The notes beneath the pieces are model-generated. The model did not search any database. It saw nothing but the letters and a program-made list of their open reading frames with translations, and was not told the origin of the DNA. A stretch of 64,000 nucleotides of DNA from Amoebophrya sp. A120. Taxonomy: Eukaryota > Sar > Dinophyceae > Syndiniales > Amoebophryaceae. Below are positions 55,713-64,000 of the stretch, piece after piece; within the stretch, counting starts at the first letter, position 1, and each line of letters starts with the position of its first letter. The stretch lies in contig CAJINV010000002.1 in the NCBI GenBank assembly GCA_905178155.1, forward strand, positions 11,596,591 through 11,660,590, given 5' to 3'. The translations under genes and the position numbers were made by a program.

Positions 55713-58584
55713 TCAGGCAATACCATTCAGATCTCGGCCCATCTTGCCCAGATGATCGCGCAACGACGATTCCTCGCGACTTCGAAGTTGCAGCTCCTGC
55801 TCCCGCTCCGCGAGCTGGTTGGCCAGGCACTTCACCTCGCCCTCGAGATCGTGTATTCGGATTTTCTGTTCGTTGTTCTTCTCCTCGAGGTCTTTACAGT
55901 CCTGCTCAATCCGGCGGTTCACACTGTCAAACCACTGCAACCGGCTTTCGAGTTCGCGAATTTTCTTCTCCTTCCCGCGCTCGTTTTCCTGCAGGTGTTG
56001 CAGTTGAGAAAGAAGCGAATCCCTCTCCTCACGGGTGAACAGGGGACTCGGGTTGGCCTGTTGTGCTTGTGCGGACATGTCCCGCACCAGCTGCAAGTCC
56101 GTGCGCGCTTGCTGCAATTCCTCCTCCAAAGCCCGAATACGGCCTTCCAGCTCTTTCTTCTCCCTTAGGAGTTTCATTAGTTGCTCCGTCTGCGTGGCGT
56201 TAGTAGCGCTCGCGCTTCGTGCAGTGGGCATGGCGGAATCTTCATCCATGTCCTCGTTCTCTCCACTTTCGTCCACCTCCGCCAGTGACTGTCCGTTGAA
56301 AGCGACGGCCTTCTGCTTCTTCACGCCACCTTTGTTGACACCGCGCGAGGTAAAGCTGGAAATCTGCAATGGTGGAATTTGAGTTATGTTTGGAGACACA
56401 ATGAATGTCAGGATGAGACACGGAACTAGATATCTTCTGCAAATACGCGAAAGCAGCCCGCGGCACAGTCAGAGGACAGTGACACACGCATTGGGTATTG
56501 CATGCAACGCCTTCAGAAGGCAGTAGTGGATGAAATTCAAAAATGCTGAAATTCTTTATACTGGTGATGAAAACACTGGAAGATCGTTTTTTCCACCGAC
56601 AAAAAAGGTGTGCCTCCGGTTCGGCTCCTTCGCTTTGCGGGGCGTGTGCGTCAATTTCTCTCCAGGGAGCGCTTGCAGGATCTTCGGCATCGTGCCCTGG
56701 AGGTTGGAAATTTGTTCTTCCAAAGACATCTTTTCCCGCAAAATTTGTTCTCTCTGCGTTTTCAGCTCGTTGTTCTCTGACGACAGAATAGCCACTTTTT
56801 CCCCGCTCGTCACGTCGGCCAGTTTTTGTTTCAGCTGGGATATTTCGGCGAGGAGGCGCTTAACATCCATTTCATGGTCCTGGAAAACGTTCACCTTGAC
56901 CTTGTTCTTGATCTGCTTGGCCCGCGCCGCGAATTCCAAGGTCGATTTAGTTTCGGGGTAGTTGGACGGTGCACCCGATACGGCTGCAATAATGACTGTC
57001 TGCGCGTTCCCGCCCAGGCTGGTCTGCAAAATCCTGGTCAGTTGCGACTCGCGAAAGCCGACAAAGTTGTTTTTCTCCGAGAGCTGATTGATCACTTTTG
57101 TCAGCGAAAGCAAACTCTTATTGATATTCGCTCCCTCCACGCGACGCTCCCCTGGCAAATGTTGTAAAAGTGAGTCATGGATTTCAAAGTACTGGTGTTG
57201 AAATGATCGCACTGGAGGCAGCTGCATAAGCCTGATGCAGTTCACAAAAACATTCGGATTCCAATGGCAAGCGAGTGCGAGAGCCACAAGAAACAATAAA
57301 CACAGCGTACCTGTGGCCTGGGTGCGTTTCAAACCTTCACTTCCTGCCAAATCGACCAGGTGCAACACGGACGTGAGCACCTTTTTCTTGTTTACCCCGC
57401 CTCTGGACTCGAGATGCAGACGAAAAATGGTGTGCGACCGAGACGAGCGCTCGTTCATGCGCGTTTCACCAATGTGCCGTTTCTTTTCCCCGCGGACCAG
57501 ACAGTCAAATACCTCCTCGCAGCCCCTTTCCCCTATCTGGACCTCAGTTAGACCCTGGATGTTCAGCGTCCCATCTGTCCGGTCCTGAAGCTTGATCTGC
57601 GGCGGGGCCGAAGTGGACGCAGGAGCCAGCAGATCAATGACGTTCTCATTGTAAATTTCCAAATAGCTGACGGTTAGCAGGTACTCGGTTTCGGAACTCT
57701 GCTCCTCGAGCGAGTTACTCATGGCGTCATTCTCCTGGTCCTGCTCCCGCTCGCTCATATCAAATGCAAAAATGTCTGGGTCTTGAAACTTGTGATGCTA
57801 AAATGTGACTGGTGGGCGGACTGCAATACGCAGCGAAGCATGACAAATTTTTCAACTACTACTGTGCCTCGTTTTCCGCATGACAAACTGCGTTTTTGCA
57901 TGACAGGCAAGAGGCCATTTTCCTGCTCATGCATTACAGATTTATGAGTCATGCCAGACAAGCATGACAAACTTGCATTCTTCCAGACCCAGACATTTTT
58001 ACATTTGATAGCTCATCTGCTGAAACATCTCCAACACGGCGTACGGGATGATCCCGTGCCTTCGCTGGTCGCCGTGCATGGTAAACGTCTTCCCACTGGC
58101 CGTCTGGCCGTAGGCAAATACCGTCCCATTGAACCCCTCCAGACAGTTGTGCACCTAAAGGATGGATTGTATTCAGCCGATTGAAGATCAACACGGCTCA
58201 CGAGAACCTACACTCTAGAAAGAACCATTCCATTACTGTCTGTGCGACATCAACATGATCAACACATTGAAACAACTCAACAGCTGCTCGTGTGTGGAAA
58301 TCATGGAGTACGGAACAGACTACTGGGACTTCTGTGTAGTTGATGTGTTGTTGAGAAAACTTAAATTTGACAAAATTTTTTGGTACGATTTCCTTCACAT
58401 GATTGTCGAAAATTTCTCGAGTGTTCGACTTCGGCGCGTACACCTTGTCAAAGGTCCACTGGCCGTGACCGCCGGCGTTGTCGCAGACACTATCCTCGTC
58501 AATCCGCCATGTGGTCGCGTCCTGTTCAATTCCGCGGTAGTCACGGTATCTGATCACCACCGAAATCCGGCGATCCTCCGACAT
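55713..58584 (-). CDS. Kinesin-7 (CENP-E-like) motor protein
   Basis: Microtubule motor of 674 residues with an N-terminal motor. Exons: 58387-58584, 58011-58154, 57311-57752, 56562-57151 and 55713-56363 (2025 nt). The start is the ATG at 58584 ([16 protein letters not shown]). The motor domain shows [15 protein letters not shown], the P-loop GQTASGKT (about 82-89), switch I NERSSRSH (about 214-221), switch II VDLAGSE (about 247-253) and [12 protein letters not shown]. The P-loop form [10 protein letters not shown] and GIIPYAV after it favour the kinesin-7/CENP-E group. A neck and coiled coil follow from about residue 370, then a basic linker and a second coiled coil to the C-terminus. Introns: 58155-58386, introner I, 57152-57310 and 56364-56561. 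The tail is much shorter than animal CENP-E, so it is not a full CENP-E in form. Confidence 0.92.
57758..58010. mobile_element. Introner I (family 1)
   Basis: 253 bp, TATCAAATGCAAAAATGTCT ... AGACATTTTTACATTTGATA, flanked by GCTCA (57753-57757 and 58011-58015). It interrupts the kinesin motor domain; TSD-precise removal joins EMFQQMS to EREQDQEND in frame. Confidence 0.93.
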
Positions 58585-59641
58585 CGTGCACGCAGGTCAC
58601 AGGGAGGCGGGCGTCCCCAGACTAGAAACAAAGTGCTTGTCCTTTGTCAGCAAACGAAAACTGCTGCTCAAAGAACTGTCAAAAAAACCCAAACATCGAT
58701 GCGCAACCGGCCGCCGCGATTGCGGCAGCTGCGCCAGGCACGGTAAATCCTATGCTAGTAGTGGGAAGGACCAAAATGAGTCGAAACATGTAAGGTCTGC
58801 AGTTAGTACCTACACAACGCGCTACGAGTACGAAACACTCATCCAATGAATGACTTTCATCTCACAACGACCACTATCAATTCCTCAAGCTTGCACAATC
58901 GAATATCGATTTCCTCGAGCTATGTATGACGTGCAATCATCGTCCTCTAGCAAACCACGATATTGACGTTGCAGCAGTACTAGCTATCCAATATTCATTT
59001 CTCACAGCTTTCCAGGGGTTGTTGCTTCGTGCTTTTTACAGTAGTAAATCTCAAGCTGCACCTCGTTCTTCAACATCATCTTCTCGCTACGTAAATGCAA
59101 CCACTGCAACGCGTATTCTTCTCCATTCGCTCCTAGTGCACCGCTTTCTTTATCGCAAAAGCTAGAGCCAACGGAAGCTTCTACGAACAGACAGGTTAAG
59201 GGAAGAAAGAATACCGCTTTTGGAGAGAGAAAACTTGCACTAGTACGCAGAACAATTCAGACACTTTTCCAGTTGTTTCTTTTGTTCATCTTCTAGACCC
59301 TTCATTTACGTTTTGCTTTTGCGTTGAAACAGATACATTTTCAAGATGGCGGGTAAAGAAGAATGAATTGCACACGATTTTTCATCTTCGATTCTACATC
59401 TTTATCTTTCAAGCAAACAGCGCACTGATTTAGATACCCTCAGTTCCATATACTTACACAGACGTATTTCTATTTGTATTCTTACATCAAGTCATCGACT
59501 GATCATAGGCAGAAAGCTGCATCGAGACCAACATTAAATGACGCTGTATGTCTCGAACACACAGGTATGAGAAAACCCCAATAAGAACGAACAACCTAAA
59601 TGAAAAATGCAAAATTCGGTATTCCCAAGACCACGAACAAC
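58585..59641. other. Intergenic, 1.06 kb
   Basis: AT-rich spacer upstream of the kinesin start. Only short frames without features are present. Confidence 0.5.
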
Positions 59642-62418
59642 CTAATAAAGTGCTAGAAACAACGCCATCCGCTGAAGCGCGCTCAATTCGTTTTCGACTT
59701 CCATTGGATCTTCCTCACCGTCTGTCAAGCCTTCCCGCTCCACAGCAAGCACCTGCACCAAGTTTGGCCAAACCGGATCTTTCGCCAGGGGACGCACCAA
59801 TTCGTCGTAGAGGCTCTTTACCTGCTTCTTCTCCTGGAACAGCTGCAAAATCGTATCAACTTCCAATCGCAAATCTGCAAAGAAAAGGTTTTGCCAGGAA
59901 AACACCATCTTCTCATTTCCCGGCGCGGCGTGCGGTAGCATGGTCGCGCTCTCAGCGAATGATTTTTCGACCTGTGCGTACGAAAACGTTCTTACTGCCG
60001 CAATCGCGAGGTGCGCGCGAAAGACCAAAAGCTCTCGAATCGCCAGCTTGTTTTGGAGAACGCGCTGGAGCAGAGGCGCTACGGTTTCATGCCCCGCAGA
60101 ACTCGCAGGATCAATTTGCTCCTTCATGACCTCCTCGAAACCACCCACAAAAGTATTGCGATCTCTGCCTCGAAAGGCAAGCTCAGTGGTGTCGCCTGCG
60201 CCTCCCAGTCTCAGGTGTGCCGCTGCAAGAAGCTTGTCCGTCTGGAAAAAAATCAGCCACGTCCACAACCGCGCTTCGAAGTCCCGTTCTTGATGCACAT
60301 GTATGCCGGCATCTTTCCCTTCCGAAATGCGGGCGCCTGCTTCTTGCTGCCGTCGATCATTATTTGGCCCATCAACCGGCACAGGGAGAAACGTCGGAAG
60401 ATTGGCACGAAAAACTATTTTGCGCTGAAACTCATGAAGTAAACTTGGAAGGAAAACCGCAAGCTGTTTTGTGGACAGGAAGTGCTCGCCCCAAATTTTC
60501 CGATTTCTTCTTTCAGCGTCGTTGCTATCGCCATTATTTGCGGAGTCTGGCACGACGAGGAAAATGATCACGTCCCGCAACCGCCGCTCCAGACCGCGGA
60601 AGTAGGTTGCAGCCTTCTTCTCACTCTTCCCGAAGTCGTAGTCTAAGTTCTCAACCACGCGCCACGGTGCCGTGGCTACCAGTTTGCCGTCAAGCAGCAC
60701 GAAGCCACCAGCGGCGTCTTTGTGTGAAGATGATGTTTTTGAAAAAACATACTCCGTCACGACTTCCGCTATTTTCTCCTCCTGCGCATCCAGTATTGAA
60801 GAAACCCCCAAAAGCTCATCAAACGTGTTCTGGTCGCGCACCTGCTGAAGACAGAACCCGGCGACTCCTCTAAGGGTTTGCGCTGCACGGAGCCACTCCT
60901 CGTCGACGCGGGTCCGCTTGTTAAGCGTGTCTGTGATATGCAAGAAAAAAACTCTGTAAGTGTAACTTTGTCTTGCAGATGTTGCAATACAGTTACACTT
61001 GTCATGCCGGATATGCATCAGAGGCTATTTTAATCACGTGTTTTCGCGTAGTAGCTACGCATGACAGGTCAAATCTGTGATGCTGTTCCTGCAAAAAAGT
61101 TACACTTACACAGTTTTTTTCTTGGATATGTGAGATCTTTGCTGTACCGTCCGAGGGCATTTTGGTCCTCCATCGTCCCGACGCGCGGCTGCGAGAACAA
61201 TGCTTTTCTCAGCTTCTTTTCCTCCCGGTAGTGGAACTTAGAAAAGTTTTCGCCGTGCATGTACATCGCAAGAGAAATCCCGAACTCCACCCGAAATTTC
61301 GCCGACGAGCGGGGAAGCCACCGGGCGAACAGCTGCTCTGTCAATTCCAGCGCCCTCGCGAAGGCCGCGGAAGCGGGGAGCTCGTGCGATTTCGAGACGA
61401 GTCTTTGAACCGGGAACTGTTGTCGCCCGAAGCCCTTGCAGTTCAACAAGGTGCAAACCTGGTTCTGCGCCAAGAAGAGACTGAGAATCGCGGTGATTTT
61501 GTCAACATCGGAGTTTAGCAGCAACGCAGTTCTGTCGAGAGGAATTTGAATCCCCTTCTGCGGCACGAGCGTAGTTGAGTCCCCTTTTTTCCGGTACGGA
61601 TCGAACAGTGCAAGAACGTGGAACAGAAACGGGGTCTGAATCAGCTCCTCGAGCAACTTCACGCGGTGGCTGCTCGACCAGTCACTGTCCGTCCGCAGCA
61701 GCAGCCTCGCTAGCAACTGCGGTTTCGGTACCACGAGACTCGCAAACGGTTCGGAGTAGGGAACGAAGTCCGTGCGGCCGTGCTCGTCGATAGTTTCGAC
61801 CAACTCCTGTAAAGTGGCCGGCTTTTTTTCGCGAATGCGCCGCGCCAGCTCGCTGTCGGAATACGCGATTGGCATACTGTCGTACAAAATTTCCTGCTCC
61901 CACAGTGCTAGTGGCTGATGATTCTGCGCCCGCGCCTCGCGCCACCCGCGGAACTTTCCGGTCGTCGTTCTCACCACTGTTTTCGAAAAAGCATTTTTTC
62001 TGCTGTCTTCGAAAAGTTGCAAATGTCCTCGGCTCCCTTGCGAAAGCAGCGGAAATGGGTCATAATCGGCCACAGTCGTGCATATGCTTCGATCGCAGGC
62101 GGGTCTCGTTCTTTCCCGCACCAGCGAAAAAGCCTTCCTGCGGACGGCTTCACGAAGGTCCTCGCCTGTTAGGTCTTCTTTACCTGCTGAAGGACCACAC
62201 AAGAAGCTAGCGCTGACCGACCCAAACGGGTGCAAGACGAAAAAGAGGCTACTTCCAAAACCGAAGGCCTTGAACTCAGGAAGCAGCATATTGGAGATTG
62301 ACTCGAACCAAGACAAGGACAACCAGTAGCACGAAATGCCAGAAAACGTTTTGATACACACAACTAGAGATAAAACTACGGCTTTGGCCTTTTTCGTCCA
62401 CAGAATCCTGGCCGACAT
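59642..62418 (-). CDS. Unrecognised 865-residue secretory or membrane-anchored protein
   Basis: Two exons, 61110-62418 and 59642-60930 (2598 nt), around an introner-like intron. The start is the ATG at 62418 and opens two hydrophobic stretches (AVVLSLVVCIKTFSGISCYW and FGFGSSLFFVLHPFGSVSASF) that look like a signal peptide or anchor. The rest is a mixed helical globular protein with no Cys-rich, kinase or protease motif that I can name. The join at the intron uses a canonical donor (CTGT|GTAAGT) and acceptor (CACAG|ACACG), adding residues PRKKLY from the element end. Codon usage and composition match the neighbours. Function unknown; a large secreted or organellar protein is the best description. 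Confidence 0.72.
60941..61124. mobile_element. Introner J (family 5)
   Basis: 184 bp with inverted ends CAAGAAAAAAACTCTGTAAG and CTTACACAGTTTTTTTCTTG (inner part GTAAGTGTAACTTT). The duplication GATATG lies at 60935-60940 and 61125-61130. Unlike the TATC...GATA families, its ends contain a canonical GTAAGT donor. Confidence 0.85.
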
Positions 62419-62740
62419 GAGTGAGATGAGATCGCTGAGCCGGTGTCATCTTGCACCACGAAGTGACAGAGCGAATAAGAACAGTGGGGGTAAAGTAAAC
62501 ACGTGAAGATACACGTGCGCCACGAAGCCGTCCAATACCCAATCGAATTGGGAATGATTTTGGTGATTTTTTACTTTTCTTGGAAAGTCATGCAGCGTAA
62601 ATCCGAAAATCGGTTCTGCCAAAGCAAAGCCTGATCCTCGAAGAATTGAATCTACATCATGTAGTAGACAATTACGCGTAACAAAGAACTTGTTTTCACG
62701 ATTCCCTTTACTTATTCTCATCCTCCAGTTCGCATTCGCT
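62419..62740. other. Intergenic, 322 bp
   Basis: Short spacer between the helicase stop and the start of the gene at 59642-62418. Nothing recognisable. Confidence 0.5.
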
Positions 62741-64000
62741 TCAAGAACTTGCATTTTTGCCTTTCCCCTTTCCTCCTTTCCCTCCTTTCTTGCCACCGCC
62801 CTTGCCGTTACGCCGCTTGTTTTCGGACTCCGGGAAAGAAGTGGACGAACTTTGCTGCGGACCGGAGCTGCTCCCCTTCTGATTTTTTGATGATTTTTCT
62901 TGCTTTCCGCCATTCTTTTTCCCACCTCCTTTCTGACCGCCACCACCGCCGCCACCTTCAATGCGCAGACCCGGGACGCCTTTGAGGCCCATCATTCCGA
63001 CGGTTTTTTTCATCAACGTGGGCTGTTCGTCGCAGTACAAAACCCGCTCCGCGTACAGATTCGCCTGCTCGACCAGTTTCTCCTTGCTCCACGATATGCG
63101 CTTCGGGCAGAGACCGTTGTAGTACCCGAGCCAAGCGGCGTAGCACTGGTCCTTGGTCTTGCCCTCTGCGTCAGTCGTCGTGTCGCCACCGAGCAGCAGT
63201 TGGAACACTTGGTTTTTCGCCATGATGTCCGCCACAGAAAGAACATTCGATTTGTCGAAAACATCGGGATCCGAGCTTGCTTGGAACAGTGCCTTCCAGG
63301 TGGGTTGACTAATCTGTCCGTAGGAGGACGTCGTAGTTGTGCCCATATTCCACGAAGTAGAATTTTCGCCTTCCCTCCCAAACTTCCGCACCGTCGGGAG
63401 GTGCACACGATCTTGCTCCGCGAACCGCTTTACGAAGTCGCGGCCCAGCACGTCCTTCTCAAAATCACACAGGAGCAATACGCTCTCGCCCATTTCGCCG
63501 GCGCGAGCGGTCCGGCCCATGCGGTGGGTGTACTGCTCAAGCGATGCGGGCGCGCCGATCTGCAGGACGTGCGTCACATTCGGGTAATCCAACCCACGGG
63601 CAGACACGTCGGAAGAAAACAGAATTCCGGTGTCGGCTTCGCGAAACGCATCCGAAGTCTTGGTCCGCTGCGCCTGCGACTTGCGGCTGTGGATCTCGTA
63701 CGTCTGCGGGACGTAAATTCCTTTCGGACTGTTCCTCTTGAACTCGGAAAACAGCGAATTCGCGACCTCGGCGAAGAACTGGGTCTGCCGGGCGGTTGGT
63801 AGAAAGCAGATCACCTTCGCAGTCGGCTCTTTCCCCTTGGAGAACCAAATGCGAAACAGCATGGAGAAGCACACCTCCAGAATGTCCCAGGCCCCGCAGG
63901 TAAAGAACCGCTGGTGGATCGCCGCGGGCGCGGATTCGTTCTTGCACGTGTCGACAAAGGTGTAGTCCTTTTTCAACACCAACTGCAACACCTCCTTGAT
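62741..64000 (-). CDS. DEAD-box RNA helicase, C-terminal part (5' end beyond right edge)
   Basis: ATP-dependent RNA helicase of the DEAD-box superfamily; only the second RecA domain and tail are in the window. Visible motifs: motif IV region (VICFLPTARQTQFF), motif V (ARGLDYPNVTHVLQIGAP) and motif VI (HRMGRTARAG). The C-terminal extension contains KRISWSKEKLVEQANLYA and MMGLKGVPGLRIEG, a pattern I associate with the Mss116/DDX-like helicases of organelles or splicing. It ends in a Gly/Lys-rich low-complexity tail. The stop is at 62741. The DEAD motif itself lies outside the window, so the exact subfamily cannot be fixed. Confidence 0.9.
   Translation of the reverse strand: MKEVLQLVLKKDYTFVDTCKNESAPAAIHQRFFTCGAWDILEVCFSMLFRIWFSKGKEPTAKVICFLPTARQTQFFAEVANSLFSEFKRNSPKGIYVPQTYEIHSRKSQAQRTKTSDAFREADTGILFSSDVSARGLDYPNVTHVLQIGAPASLEQYTHRMGRTARAGEMGESVLLLCDFEKDVLGRDFVKRFAEQDRVHLPTVRKFGREGENSTSWNMGTTTTSSYGQISQPTWKALFQASSDPDVFDKSNVLSVADIMAKNQVFQLLLGGDTTTDAEGKTKDQCYAAWLGYYNGLCPKRISWSKEKLVEQANLYAERVLYCDEQPTLMKKTVGMMGLKGVPGLRIEGGGGGGGQKGGGKKNGGKQEKSSKNQKGSSSGPQQSSSTSFPESENKRRNGKGGGKKGGKGGKGKGKNASS

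Noticed and set aside
52052-58584. Kinesin and the following coiled-coil frame as one long CENP-E-like gene
   Set aside because: The kinesin frame ends with a clear stop at 55713, the second gene has its own ATG at 55475, and both separate models have total lengths divisible by three.

Overview
The window is nuclear DNA of a flagellated single-celled eukaryote, most likely an alveolate close to the dinoflagellates and possibly a parasitic syndinian such as Amoebophrya. That placement is inference. It rests on three things seen here: all fifteen supported genes lie on the minus strand, several coding regions are interrupted by repeated introner elements with target-site duplications, and the intron donors are unusual. 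No rRNA, tRNA, CRISPR or bacterial operon features were found.

Layout from left to right, all genes on the minus strand: the 5' part of a dynamin-like GTPase (1-2081); two tandem secreted M64-like metalloproteases (2882-5764 and 6741-9653); a secretory RING protein (11952-13319); a coiled-coil protein (14601-16969); an unrecognised 438-residue protein whose gene contains a 3.2 kb composite intron (17869-23010); CFAP161 (24963-26778); a PX-like/RING protein (27246-30478); a very large CFAP47-like ciliary protein (31355-45072) with a 132-bp minisatellite in one intron; a small type I membrane protein (46115-47076); a SERF/4F5 family protein (48032-48817); a Fic-domain protein (49495-51297); a long coiled-coil protein (52052-55475); a kinesin-7/CENP-E-like motor (55713-58584); an unrecognised secretory protein (59642-62418); and the C-terminal half of a DEAD-box RNA helicase (62741-64000, running off the right edge).

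Gene models were assembled by hand from splice signals. For every complete multi-exon model except CFAP161 and the second metalloprotease the summed exon length is a multiple of three, which supports the exon choices. Two of the genes (CFAP47, CFAP161) are axonemal and the kinesin and dynamin are cytoskeletal or membrane-remodelling proteins. There is no sign of an operon-like pathway.

The main finding is a set of ten introner elements in five genes. Nine have the form TATC...GATA with terminal inverted repeats and a 5-bp target-site duplication. Removing the element plus one duplication restores the reading frame in every case, yet no GT-AG boundary is possible at those junctions. One is interrupted by a 2.9 kb poly(A)-tailed retroposon with its own 15-bp duplication, giving a 3.2 kb intron that still joins in frame. 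Elements occur in both orientations relative to their host genes.
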